NCBI GenBank assembly: GCA_900491605.1
Contig: UESW01003881.1
Span: 1,025,772 to 1,089,771 of the forward strand
Direction: 5' to 3'
Length of the DNA: 64,000 bases
DNA from: Calamus simplicifolius
Taxonomy: Eukaryota; Streptophyta; Magnoliopsida; Arecales; Arecaceae
Below the pieces are notes generated by a model, which had not been told where the DNA came from, searched no databases, and saw only the letters and a program-made list of their open reading frames with translations. Position 1 is the first letter of the stretch. Each line of letters starts with the position of its first letter. Shown here one piece after another: positions 10,652-22,850 of the stretch. The translations under genes were made by a program, and so were the position numbers.

Positions 10652-13600
10652 CTGGCAAGACATCGTAACTTTTAAGAGAATTTCCAAACAAGAACTGAGA
10701 AGCAAGCGTTTATATGCAACAAAAAATAAATCTTGAACATGTTAAAGAGAGAATGATCATAGACAAACTGAAAACAGGAACATATAATTTTAATATTTTT
10801 TCTGCAAGCTTACAAGGAAAATACATACATTCAAACCGAGCAGAATGAAGAATAAGAGTTCATATAGCCAGCTTCAAAAGATTTGGGATAAAGGCTTCAA
10901 TATTGTTGTTGTTGTTATGCAACAAAATATATACATTCAAGAAAAGACTTTATAACCAGCATACAACAAATGAATTAGCATGAGTTAATTCTGATTTTCA
11001 GATGATCTAAGCATGAAGTCTGATAGGTATTTTCCAAGTCATTAGACAACCTTAACAATGGTGCATTACAGAGAGAAATGTTTCAGGTGCCAATGACCAA
11101 GTTGACCCATCCTAGTTCCTCATTCATGTGGGACAATGAAATAGAGATCAGGTTTCGAAATGACCCTTAAATGATGGTAGTACTATATGTTTGTGTCAAT
11201 AGTGTTAACTACACAAGCCAGTACAGTAAGTAGTGTTCTATGGCGGAGGTTTGCATACCCGATCACCTTCCTCTAATCTCTAATCACGTCAAAATATACA
11301 AGGATACAATCTAGCTTGTGTTAATGACTTGTTATGCATTTTGAATGCACTGGCAGATTACAACATTGCATCCTTAGATTATGGATACAATCAGATAATT
11401 ACAGGGTCTTGAACTTCATCCAACTACTCTATACATGATTATCATCCACTCTGCATACAACCACAGCAAATATGGTGTTTACTCACTTCTACCCTTGTAA
11501 ATTGTATTAGATAGATTTTATTGCATGGGAACGCTTTGGCCTTTTGACTAATGAAATCATTATAACAAGAAGTGCAGTAATTGTCATATATATAAATCCC
11601 AACCGACTCCAGTCAGAAGACCAATAACCCCCATGAAGAAATATACATAATACAACCTGCAATAAATTCAACCGTATTAGACCAAATACGAAAACAAAAT
11701 ATGTGTAGGTCAAAACCATAAATTTTGTGCACGTGAAAATTAATAATGGGGTTTCAGAATGAAAATTCTAATGACTAAACATGATCTAAAATGTCCAAAA
11801 CATCTACAAACCAAAAATCATGCGTTTCACAAGTCTCCCATGGATGCATCAATAAATGACATTGACGAAGTTCATTTGCTAAAATATTTTATAGTCTATA
11901 TGGAACAATGATCCAAAATTTTAAATAGTTGACTTTGATCTAAGCACCATAGCAAACATAAACTCAACTCAACTTAATGAAACCTTTATGTCAAACAATT
12001 TTGGGTTGGCTAGATGAATTACTTTCCTTCATTCTACTCAGTTTAGTCCTATACTTTTTAGAAATGTTAGACTTTCTTGGTCACTTCATCTCGCATAATT
12101 TTCAATTTGCCTCTGCCCCTCTTTTACATGTATCAATTGTATCAAATCATTCTTTTCATATAAATTCTTTTATTAGACTATTATACACACACACACACTA
12201 AGTCATCTTAATTTATCCATGATTATTATTACATTCTTTTTTTTACAAATGATTTTATTTTTTATTTTATCTTATCTTATATTACTATACATCCATCTCA
12301 GTAATGCTCATTTTGGCCACACTCATCTTTTTGTGCATGTTAATTTTAAAATGTATAACATTCAATATCATAAAGCATATTTCCTCATATAGCTATTCTA
12401 TAAAATTTTCTTCTCAACTTGGCATACATCCTAAATCACTTAATATCCTAGTCACTTTCCTATTTTATTTAACTTGCTTCAATCCTATCGATAACATAAT
12501 CTTCAGTTTCCCTTCCTTATGAATAATCAATTATAAAAATAAAACAACAATCACTTTTGAGAACTTCATGATCTTCAATTTTTTTCTCTACCTTTGTCTC
12601 TTTTCTAATTTTATTAAAAACCACATTCTTCGAATTTCGTCTTAGCCCTACTTAATTTAGAACCCTTCAATTCTAATGTACTTCAAGAAATATCATTCTA
12701 AAATATCTAGTAAACTTTTTGATATTATTCTAAGGACTTAAGATCGTTAGTATAAATCTACTACGATTAAAAATCCATCAATATTACCATCAATAGTTCT
12801 CCTAGTAGTAACCGCTTTACCATTAATTGCATTAATACACCTCTTAAGGATTTCTTTTTCTGCAATACTCACCATAGGACTTCCACGGGAACTCTATTAT
12901 ATATTTTTCTAAATCAATTAAAACTATGAAGATCTTAATCCTTTTCTCTATACCTCTTTATGAACATTCGAAGGAGAAAAATAGCTTTTATAATCAACCT
13001 TTCTTATATGAAACCAAGTTGATTTTCTGATAGTTTAATGTCACATCTCAATTTGAAGCATCTTAGAAAACAGATAACTTGAACTTTAGCTATTATGTTT
13101 GCTCCTAACCCACAAAAACAAATCGAACTATATTCTATGGAAATACTAAAACTACCCCTTGAGATGGCTACTATTTGATATTTAGCCATTTTAAATAATA
13201 TTCATTATGCTTAACTTGGAGATTTACTTTATATTCAATCTTGTATTAATTATGAGGATGATTAGCTATCCTCAAAATATTCAATTTTCAATTAGGAAAC
13301 TCCACAATTAGATTTGATCCAACTATATTGTCATAACCCCAGAAATATAGCTAATCCCACTCATTTAGATCCAGAAAATGGTCAACAATCCCTTAAAGTG
13401 GTTGTAGCGGATATAATCAAACTTTTTGCCTTCAGCATTCTTAGACATCATGATAACATGGCTTCACAATCAAAGTTACAATTTACATCTCTAATGATAA
13501 GAGGAACCCAAGATTGGGTCTCATGCTCTTGTTCTTTTATCAACCACGTCTAAAGTAAAGCCATCACACTCTATTGCAAAGCACCTAAATTTGCATCTTA

Positions 13601-16600
13601 ATATATAGCCAACCAAATTTGTAATCAGCTGGTCATGATTGTTTAACCATGCTATCTAATATAGAGAAGATTTCTGTTTGTGCACCTACAACCTAGCCCA
13701 ACTTAAGGTTTTTTGGGATTCATCTATTTCTAATCTCCTATATAATTTCCTATATGCCTACTTCAGCTCTTCAAGAATAAAATAATCAATAAAAACTAAT
13801 CTAAAATCTTACATTCATTAGACTTGCAGTGTGCCTTTGCACTCTCACTCCCTCCAACGTATGAAGCAGAGAAGTCACAATCTCAAAATCAACCCATGCA
13901 ATCATATGCTACCTTAATCATTGCACCAACTTTGAAAATCATTTGCAAACGTTGACATGGAGTCGCACAATCTTCAAAAGGAAAATCACTTCCTGATATC
14001 ATAGCCATCCTCACTGGTTTGTCAGAGACTTATAACTCTAGAAAGATCCCTCTAACTCAAAATTCTGGATTTCATAAGATCTTTCTCTTCTCTAGCACCA
14101 ATTGTTGGAATTCAAGTATGAGATATTAAGGAATCAGGCATCGTAGGCATAACTAACCTATGAGTTTGTAATCTATATTAGTGGGAATTGAAGTGTTTGA
14201 AATAAGAGCAACTGCTCTCCATTGCAAATTTGCAATTCTTCCCCTTATCTACTTTTCTAATTTGGTATGCTTTACTCTTAAAACGGTGTGCTTTACTCTT
14301 AAAACGGTATGCTTTACGATAAGTATTTGTCATATAGTGGGATAACACCTGCCATTTCATCCAAAAAAAAAAGTGTTTATAATCAAGCAGCCTTATAACC
14401 AAACCTTCTTGACTAATTTGCCAATAAGATACTTCTAATCAACCTAACTTCCATTAGATATTATAATGCCTATAGGCAGCAGTTCACACGCTAAACAATA
14501 TAAATTCCTTGCTAGTTCCAAAAAGCAACAAACTTGTGTATGCATCTAGGCCTCACTGGAAATAACAACATAAAAAAAAAGGATTTTTTCTTAATAGGAG
14601 AGACAAGTTGGATGGGGTTTCATTCTAAAAAATGAAATAACTACAGGGTGTACTGATAGTTTGACATATCAGAACTTGATTTACAACTCTGTTTTTTCAA
14701 TACATTTAATGGAGAAACAAGCTGGACGAGGTTTCACACAAATGAATTTTCTTTTAAAAAAGTAGTGAGTTTGAAATTTTAAGAACACAATCTATGTGAA
14801 TACTTCATTTTCAGAATAAAATCGATTCTTTTGAAATAATTAGACCAATTTTTTCTCTTTGATTCTACTTTGTTCATTAACATGTTCCCATGCATCCTCT
14901 TGCATAGGCATATCAATTTCATAAATGCATGCAAAAGCAAGTCATCTGGTAAGACTGCTATTAAGCATGATATCACTATTTTTAAGCATCATTTAAGTTG
15001 CATCTCATTTTAAGCTAACTTCACAAGTGCTTCTTTCACCATGGGCAATGAACACAAATATAACTATGATTTCAAAATCACATGGTACAATCAGTCAACC
15101 TAGCATTATAGAGCCAATGCCCATCATGCACTGGTCTGGATGGCATCGCTACCATGGATACATTGCAAATCTGTGCTATGACACCAAGGCATTGTTGTGG
15201 TCCAGGGGGCACATACCCCTACATCATACTTAACAAACTGGGTTAGCTCATTTTCGTCCCTATGATCGGCATGGCTATATTCAGTAAATAAATGTGAGCA
15301 AATTGAGAGGGTGAATGCATGCACCGATTGTCGAGAGAAACCAAAAGTTTATGATGATTCCAAGAATTGATGGCACATGGCTTTTACGGAGAACAGAACA
15401 ACTTATCCTTAAGTCCAACAATTACAAACCAAACTCATTTGTCTCTCAACAAAAGCTTTTCCAGGTCCTGCTCCAAATTTTAGGCCCCACTTCGTCCTCC
15501 CAACCCAACCCAACCTCACAGCAACTTGCAAAGACCTAAAGCCCCCCCTCTACCTAACCATCTGCTCAACTCTCCCCAATCCTCATAAAGCAAGCTTGAT
15601 TTGGCCCCAAAAATTGCCTCACACCCTAGGTTCTTTGTCCTCTCCCTAACTGCCAGCTTAAGTTAATATATTACAATGTCAAGTTTCACACGAATAGCAC
15701 AAGCTTGGCTCAACCAGAACACTGAAATAAAAAAACCTAACCCCCCATTTATGTCACTTTCCACCCATGACTCCAAGCTTGTAACATCATTTTGGCAAAG
15801 ATTTAATAACATCACTGGAGATACAAAAACATTTTGAATCCTCATTAAAATTAAAATTGTGTGCCACCTTGAAATGAAAATTTGATTGCAACCTTTGGAA
15901 AAAGGAAGTTCACAGGCATCATATGTCATATCAAATGAGTTTCAAAAATAAACCAAATTTCTAGCTTCCAATTCTTTTAAATCAGTTTGGTCCTTTGTTG
16001 CAACCATATAGACACAAATGAATCAATATGGGAACTTGCAAAGTACTCCAATTGACATCCACGCCTTCATGGCTTGCATCCCTGATTGGACAGAAGCTCC
16101 TCTGACAACTTTACGACTTTAGTAGACGAATAGAAATTGGTTTCTACAGATCTTAACAAAACTACTTGATTACCTTTAACACTTATCAACCACCTGAAGC
16201 CAATTTTGTTCTGGCTACATGTGGACAAGTACAATTAAAAAAAAAAAAACATCAGAATGGCCTCTACCTAAATTGTGTGAGATACCCACAAAATAACCTC
16301 CACCTGAGAAAATGAGGTGTAAAAAACTCACACCTCAGCACATAGCTAATTTTATCAAATAAAATGAAAGGGAAAGCAAAAGGGTTAGCATCCATGGAAA
16401 CAGCAAAAGGGTTAGCATCCAAGACAGATGTCAAGTTCTACTACGTCTTGTAGCTGGCACCCGCCTTACTCTTGGGGTTTTCTGTACCTTTTTCCCTTTA
16501 GATTTTTGATGTTGAATGCTGTCCTTTAGCTGCAATGAATTTAATTTTATTGATCAAAAGTAATGTTAACAAATCAGCCAAAAATGACAAATTGCAGGCA

Positions 16601-19600
16601 AGTATTCAGTTCCAGTTAATTTTGCTCATTGCATAACAAGTTATTTAAGATGCATATTATAAGAAACTGTCTCATATAGAAACCAAGAAACCATAAGCAG
16701 ATATCAAAAAACACAGCTCCATATATTCCATACCTGGTGTTCAGGAAACGTTACAGTCTCACCCGCAGAACTCTTCTCCATGCTCATGCTGGACCTGCGC
16801 TTAACTCTGAATATTTCTGAATCAGAATCATCACTTTCTTGCATAGTTAAAGTGTCATGAGAATAAGCTTGGCTAGCAGCAGCAGTTTTGTCATATGTAG
16901 CTGGGACTACAGATTCAAATTCACCAGCAGAAGACCTCTCAGTACTCTTAGACTGAGGAAACGCCAAACAATTAGAATTTGCATATCCCTGGCATACCAA
17001 ACTGAGTATTAATATGTTTCCAATATTAAAAAAGAATAAATCTGATACACTCCTTTTCCTGGTACAAGCATTGAATTTTCCTTTAAAAAAAAAAAGAAAA
17101 AAAAAAGACAACACTACAATAAAAAAAACCTTACATTGTTATGCAATGCACCCGCTTCATGTGCATCAGGGCTTGCTTCAAATTTTATCTCATAATATGG
17201 CTTGTATTCACCACCTTCGGTGCATTGGAAAAAGTCTGGTTGTAGACATAATTCATCACCTTCCTGCACTTGCTTTTGGACCTCTTCTAGTATTCCATCC
17301 TCAAACTTTTTTGACAAAGCCAACAATTTGAGAATGTGGTCCCTTGTATACACAATGCGATTATAGCCACAAGGGCAATTCCTCAGCTCTTTCTCTGAGT
17401 TGTACAGGCCGGGTTAATCAAAACAGTCAAACAGAATGTAGAAAGATGACAATTGCCAGAGAAAAAACAAGATTGTACAGTTAATCTCTTGTCCATACCA
17501 TGACGAAGGCAGATGGGACCCACATGGCAGTTACACTCAACATAAGAGACATAGCAATCACGTCGACAGATGCCGCATGGCACCAATAGAGGAATATTTG
17601 AATTATAGCACAAGCGAGCTCCCATTTTCATGAGTGACCAAAGAGCACGGTGCTGGAACCGCATTAAGTGCACAAATGAAACCTTAATACAGTGTTGGGA
17701 GTGCAAATCATCAGCCAAAGGGGAAGGCTCTTTGGTATCAGAACCTGACAATCTCTGAGAAAGAAGCACTGCTTCCTTACAGAGAAGCTCCTCATGAGGA
17801 AGCAGTGGCATCCTGTTAAGAAGTGCATAACGCTGGCTAGCCACAGCACCCAGGGGAAACCAATTACCAATAGCAAAGTTGACTGCCTCTCCGCAATTGA
17901 AACCTAGGGATGCCCAAAAAATAAAAACAATGAGTTTGAAGAGAAAAATTGTTATATAATATCATCAAAGTGAACAAGGTTCATATGCATGAAGAAAACA
18001 TCTAACATGCCTGATTATGATAAAGGCAGCAAAAGAATCTCACCATGACTGAAGCCTGCATGATAAGCTCGAGGAAAGGTGATAACAAACTCTCCAGGTT
18101 TTTGTACAGCTTTATAAACAGGAACATTACGTTCCAAAAGAATATTTGGAGGGAACATTGTAGTCTTTCCCAAGAGCAAATCAAATGCTGCATCATCTCC
18201 TTCATTGGACAAAATTCCATGATCATAAACAAGCTCACGAACAACCTTTTCAAACTCTGAAGCAGCGTGGCCTGGAATCCCATACCAAGTTTTAAATGCT
18301 CCACAATGATGATAGTTAATGCTGGAAGGACAGAGTGAACACCTCATATTAGAAGAAATAAACCATAAGCACAAGAATCATAACTAAATTCCAAGAAGTT
18401 CGGGTTTGCACCTGTACAAATAGTGATCTTCAACATGCCAAGCAAATATACTGAAAAGCATCCCAATATAAAGCATAGGATCTGTTACTCCCTGGAATAG
18501 ACCAGAAAAAATTACAACACAGAGGCATGAAAATAATACAGAAGGTCATTAGATGATAAAGGTTAATCAATCTTTCACTCACTGGAATAGCTGTCCCCAG
18601 AAGCCTCAGTGTAGACTTGGACAGCCGAGGAAGTCTCTGAACACAACAAGAAACACAAATTAGGTTTGGGAGAAGCATAGATCTATGAGACACACCTGAA
18701 CACCTCATATTAGAAATATAAAACATATTTCAACATCAGCTTAATGCATGCATCATGATGGATGCAGTTAAAAAGCAAATAATCAGCTGCTTGCAGGTAG
18801 CATGCTTGATGGCTGCACACGAAGAAAATTCCACATTCAAGAAAGGAAAGAAATGATAACATAGTGCTAATAGATTGCAAAGGTTGGTTGTACATTCTAC
18901 AGATGTAGACACATTGACGGAGGCTAAACATTCTTAGAACTATACATGCACATAATATTCCATGATCAATAGGATAACAATACTCAGGCATACAAATTCG
19001 ATAACACAACAGTGTAATACTAGCACATAGGAAGTTTTGAGAGCACAGTTCCTCAGATACATGTCTCTGCAACTGCTATTTATAAAACTTACCTGGCAAG
19101 TATTCCATCCATAACAATGTGAAAGAGAAAGGCAAAAACATTTTTAAGTATTACTTCATCACGCATCTACACATGGGGGAAAAAGAATATTTGTCACCTT
19201 CAAGTTCCATTTACTTTTTCCAAGTTGATCGCTTGGAGAAGATGAGAAGGCACTACCATCAATATCACATGCATACTCAACAGATTCTGTCTTGCCAAAA
19301 GCAATTTCATGCCAAAATTGCTCTTCCATGTACTTAGCTGGGAGACATCCAGCACTAGAGTATCTTCGAGCAAATACCTTGTTTGCCATTTTCTCAAAAT
19401 CTCGAAAAGTATACTTTCTGAAACAGCATGTCAACTATCACACTGTGCTGAAAATGTAAGTTTAAGAAAAACACAAAGTTCAGAAAATAACCTCCCACTC
19501 ATGAAAAAGGTGACCTTGTCATCAGAAGCCCACTCAGCAAGACGTAGAGGTTGCACTCTAGTAGTAAACTTAAATCCAGCTTGCTCCTTCATCAATACAA

Positions 19601-22417
19601 CACCAGCAGGTACAGAAGCACTAATAGGGGAAATAATCTTACATATACCTGCACAATGTTTATAAGTTCAGTTCTAATATTTTCCAAAGTCCTACTGCAT
19701 ATGGCATAAGACTATTTGATATGGATAAACAGATGAAGTACACAACAAAGATACTACTTTAATAATCTTCCTTAGGATACATTGAAATGTGTAGGCAATA
19801 TAAATATATGCAAGAAGGACTAAGGTCCAATGTGAATGTGGCAGATTTGCAACATGCAGAAACACAGCTCATTAGCTTAATCATCCAAGAAGCCAAATTC
19901 TCCAACATGGACAGCTATATCATGTGTTCAAAGGATAGAATACACAAATAAGATTGAGACTGTGAGTGTCATGGAGTTTAATGACCAAATCATGATGCGT
20001 TACCTTTTCAGTTATTAATATTAGAAAATAATCACAGTAACGATCTTAATGTAGAGATTATGGCATGTAATGCTTATAGACATGATATTCACATCTATTT
20101 CACGCACACTAATGGGAGCGTTAGGTTTTCAATTATTAATATTAGAAAATAATTGAATAATCACAGTAAGGATGGTAATGTAGAAATCATGGCATTTAAT
20201 GCTTATAGACATGATGTTCACATCTATTTCACGCACACTAATGGGAGCATCATCTGTTTATATAAGTTCGGCATTGCTGGGCGTGCACAAATAAGGAGAC
20301 TTGCCTACTCATGGCATGAAAAGTAAATAAACCCTGAGGGCCCTGCAATGACGTTTGATGCAGGACCCACTTCATGAAATAGGATTGACATAGATCTTGC
20401 TTACAAGCACCAGCATATGAGACACTTATCTGAAATATCAACCAAATTTAGAGTTGATAAACTAAAACAATTCTACTTAGTGGTATAAGTTCCAACATCT
20501 AACTCACTGTGATCAATACTTACAATATCAGCAAAGAGTAAGAATAAATAACTACTCAAAGGACATGGTAGGAACATATAATACATTAGGGCCAACCTTA
20601 ATGTCTAGAAGAAAAATTGCTCACAGAAACAACAAGAACTGGAGAACTGCTGGATTATGTCTGTTGAAAAATATGGAGAACATGAACCAATAAAGCAGCT
20701 AAACCTGCATGACAACTGTGCATCCAACCGGACACTGGAGAACCTTTTAAAGAATGATGGGATCTTTCAAGGGCCTAAAATAAAATAAATAATTGGAAGC
20801 AAGGTGCGAGAAGTCAAACCAAATGCAACCTCAGGCGATTGACAAAGTAAATGGGAAATATGAAGTGCCTGAGTTTCCAAATCATTAATCTATTCATGTG
20901 ACATGTGACAGCAGTCTGGACCCGCATAGGTTGTACCACAGGACACTAAACAGAAGCTGAAAATGACTGGTCAATGTAATCCATTGCAGGCAAAATTTTA
21001 GATCAATAAATGGTAATTAATATAAGAGAACTGCACCATATTTTGAGGCCACGGGAGCAATCTGCTGGAGATAATTAAGTGGATCGTCAAACTCCTCCTT
21101 GGTGGGGCAGAACACAGGGCAGTCTGGGATCTTCTCGATCCATTCTAAGTTAGACAAGTCAAACTTTTCCACTTTGTGCTTTGAAAAAGCATCCTTAACG
21201 GGAATACTGCCACCAGAAAATGCATTCGTGTTTCCATGGATTCTCACTCCACATGATGCAGAAGCTTTTAAACCATCACCTCCACTTCTAGACATCATAT
21301 TTTCAACATTAGCAGCTTCAGGCACGGTATCTGCCTTCTGAAGCCTTCTGCGTTTCAAATTTCTATCCCATTTTTAACCTCTCTTGATGAGCAAGTCCTT
21401 CCTTCCACCTGGAGAGAGAGGGAAATATACTGAGAGAAATTATCTACTCTATCACCTCATCATACACCAGTAGAGAAGGAAAGATGCTTCTGCGTGTTGA
21501 ATTTACAATCAGAGAGAAGATACGTTAGAAATAAATATTCCAGTAAATTTCATAACTTGCAGTTTTCTATTGGCGGAAAATACAGCTGATAAATAAATGC
21601 AAGTTTAACGAATTTGCATGTCAACCAAGGACAAAACTGTGTGCACATAAAGTGCAAAAATATAATTTTGAAACATAAGAGATCGACTTCCATGAACTTA
21701 ATGGAATTACAAGAATGAAGTTCTCAATAAATGCCACGTCCTCTGTAAAACTCTTGGTTTTGAAAGACTTCCGATCTATAACTTCCCTCCCTGTGCAATT
21801 GATCAACTGAAAAATGCTCTCTCACGGGAAATAGTACCAAACATCAAAAGCCAAATAAAAAAAAAAAAAGGCGCAAAATTTAGACCTTAAAATTGTACAA
21901 ACCGCCTACCCGCAGAACGAAAACAACAGAAAAATATGCAAGATATCGACTTTAATTCCGTTAAAAACATATCACTAAACAGGAGGGTTGGAAGCCTTCG
22001 ACCGCTTAATTTACACTAAACAGCGTCATCTTATAATTCAAACCTTAAAAAAGATGCCATGATGGAGATATTACCGCGATCCAACCAAATGCAAGGAACT
22101 TGACCTTCTTTCTTCTTTGTTTTCCCAGGGAATATTAAATACAAAATAGAAATCAAAGTCAATTCAAGGAAAAAAATAAAAAAAGAAAGGGAACGAAAAC
22201 CGGTCGCGGTCATAAAGGCAGAAAAAATAGAACCCTGTGAATCTAACAGTAATGTTAAAACTAGATAATTTTCCCAAATGTTCAACAAATCAAGAACCGA
22301 AAAAAATATTCCCGGACAAAAAGAAATTCCCTTCAAGGCAAACGAAAATAATATAATATGAAGCCAAAAAAAAAAGGCAGCCAGAACAATTCCAAAGATA
22401 TCTCCACCGCGCACCAT
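10223..22417 (-). CDS. JMJ706: JmjN/JmjC/C5HC2 histone lysine demethylase, JMJ706/JMJ13 type, with one frame lesion
   Basis: Nuclear Fe(II)/2-oxoglutarate-dependent histone demethylase. Rice JMJ706 acts on H3K9me2/3 and the Arabidopsis relative JMJ13 on H3K27me3, so the substrate here is open. Coding exons read from joins I could place: ATG at 22417-22415 ending exon 1, then 21408-21037, 19648-19492, 19417-19198, 18636-18583, 18491-18412, 18321-18044, 17903-17499, 17394-17135, 16988-16734, 16529-16488 and 10651-10223 (stop TAA). All introns are GT-AG and phases agree from 21,354 onward. The product would be about 851 residues, close to my memory of JMJ706-type lengths. One base is missing near 21,355-21,362, giving TGA at 21357-21355 after 18 codons. 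Order: JmjN, JmjC, C5HC2 zinc finger, basic C-terminal tail. Confidence 0.88.
11950..13100 (-). mobile_element. Old degraded LINE reverse transcriptase remnant inside the last intron
   Basis: On the plus strand the sequence follows the antisense of a common plant non-LTR reverse transcriptase family: a GGGTTGGCTAGATGAATTAC-like 3' end near 12,000, TTCTAATGTACTT near 12,670, and GGAACTCTATTATA through AAATCAATTAAAAC near 12,890-12,925. Translating the minus strand at 12,890-12,935 gives IVLIDLEKYIIEF, a worn form of the RT motif A consensus (FIDLEKAYDRVP). AAACCAAGTTGATTTTCTGA near 13,011 fits the next conserved block. No frame is open. The insertion lies in the same orientation as the host gene. 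Confidence 0.6.
14247..14318. repeat. Short tandem repeat, ~23 bp unit
   Basis: About two and a half copies of a unit reading GTATGCTTTACTCTTAAAAC plus a few bases, inside the last intron of the demethylase gene. Confidence 0.6.
16488..16988 (-). CDS. JMJ706: Demethylase exons 10-11: Ser-rich linker and basic segment
   Basis: Exon 10 (16988-16734) encodes a Ser/Glu-rich, probably disordered stretch with two similar SSAGE motifs and ESDDSDSEIFRVKRRSS. Exon 11 (16529-16488) is only 14 codons, LKDSIQHQKSKGKK, and ends at a GTACAG donor. Reading on into the intron gives an arginine-rich tail and a TGA at 16433-16431, so an unspliced transcript would end there. Confidence 0.82.
17135..17903 (-). 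CDS. JMJ706: Demethylase exons 8-9: end of JmjC and C5HC2 zinc finger
   Basis: Exon 8 (17903-17499) completes JmjC, then encodes a helical linker beginning FPLGAVASQRYALLNRMPLL. It ends in the C5HC2 finger: CGICRRDCYVSYVECNC, then CLRH. The finger finishes in exon 9 (17394-17135) with ELRNCPCGYNRIVYTRD. All expected cysteines and the histidine are visible. In KDM4/JARID-type enzymes this finger follows JmjC and helps structure or target the enzyme. After the finger comes a region of unknown role rich in Glu. Confidence 0.9.
18044..19648 (-). CDS. JMJ706: Demethylase exons 3-7: JmjC catalytic domain
   Basis: Exons 19648-19492, 19417-19198, 18636-18583, 18491-18412 and 18321-18044 encode the linker and most of the JmjC fold. 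Visible active-site features: iron ligands in WHVEDHYLYS (His and Glu near residues 288 and 290) and the distal His in RAYHAGFSHG (near residue 383). The 2-oxoglutarate side shows SINYHHCGAFKTWYGIPG, matching the Ser/Asn/Lys pattern of KDM4 enzymes. All three metal ligands are present, so catalysis is expected if the protein is made. The domain ends in exon 8 with FNCGEAVNFAIGNW. Junction phases are 1, 2, 0, 0, 2, 1 in order. Confidence 0.92.
19999..20248. repeat. Tandem duplication in demethylase intron 2
   Basis: Two adjacent copies of about 120 bp (19999-20118 and 20119-20248). Both begin GTTA and run through AATATTAGAAAATAAT, CTTATAGACATGAT and end CGCACACTAATGGGAGC. The second copy carries a short AATTGAATAA expansion. 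It is non-coding and does not touch splice sites. Confidence 0.8.
21037..21408 (-). CDS. JMJ706: Demethylase exon 2: N-terminus and JmjN domain, carries the frameshift
   Basis: After acceptor AG (21410-21409) the exon opens VEGRTCSSREVKNGIEI, in frame with an ATG at the end of exon 1, and then hits TGA (21357-21355). Shifting by one base continues as LKRRRLQKAD and runs open to the donor. Proteins of this family start with a comparable VEGR...LKRRRL block, so the two halves belong together. The JmjN domain (about residues 95-126) includes IPDCPVFCPTKEEFDDPLNY and ends KYG, split over the donor at 21036-21035. Nearest in-frame ATG after the lesion: 21298-21296, a double Met upstream of JmjN. 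A protein started there would keep every domain. Confidence 0.85.
21409..22414 (-). other. First intron of the demethylase gene
   Basis: A 1,006 bp intron inferred between donor GTGCGC (22414-22413) and acceptor AG (21410-21409). ATG followed by GT occurs only once on the minus strand between 21,421 and 22,800, at this donor. Joining there gives ATG-GTG-GAA-GGA, the expected M-V-E-G start. The donor is non-consensus, so the boundary is provisional. Confidence 0.5.
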
Positions 22418-22820
22418 TTCATACCGATTGCGGATCCGTGACCCCTCCACCGTCCGCCGAATCAAGAAATCCGCCGCAAGAATTCGAAACCTCCGCGGGA
22501 GAAAAAGCAATCCTCGCCGAAAGAGATCAAAACGCCGCCCTCCGCGCCGAAAGCCAAGGCCACATTCCCCTTCCGGCACCGAATCGAGACGAGATCCGAA
22601 GTTTCCTCCGGGGTCGTCGCAGCGGAACCACCGCAACAATTTGAAGGCTCCCAGCGAAGCACAAGAGACAGAAGGCCGGCGCCCGGCTGCAAGAGGCGAT
22701 TTCCGGCGAGGATAAGAGTGTTTCCGGCGAGGAAATGAGGTTTTCCGGCGAGGGGAGGAGGAGGAGGAGGGAAGGAAAACGGTAGCGGAACTGTGCGGAA
22801 CGGAAAGTGTCTTGGAAAAC
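22415..22820 (-). other. Probable 5' UTR exon of the demethylase gene
   Basis: GC-rich sequence between the TATA box and the inferred first donor. It would make a leader of about 400 nt with the ATG as its last codon. The 321-codon open frame that crosses this exon and intron 1 is Ser/Arg/Phe-rich and is not treated as coding. Confidence 0.5.
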
Positions 22821-22842
22821 CGCAAAAAGGGTAAAGAGCGCA

Positions 22843-22850
22843 TATTTATA
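22843..22850 (-). promoter_or_regulatory. TATA box of the demethylase gene
   Basis: TATAAATA on the minus strand in otherwise GC-rich DNA. Transcription would be expected to start roughly 25-35 bases downstream, near 22,815, which fits the position of the first exon. Confidence 0.65.

Noticed and set aside
21099..21341. Plus-strand frame opposite demethylase exon 2
   Set aside because: A shadow of the real coding exon on the other strand.
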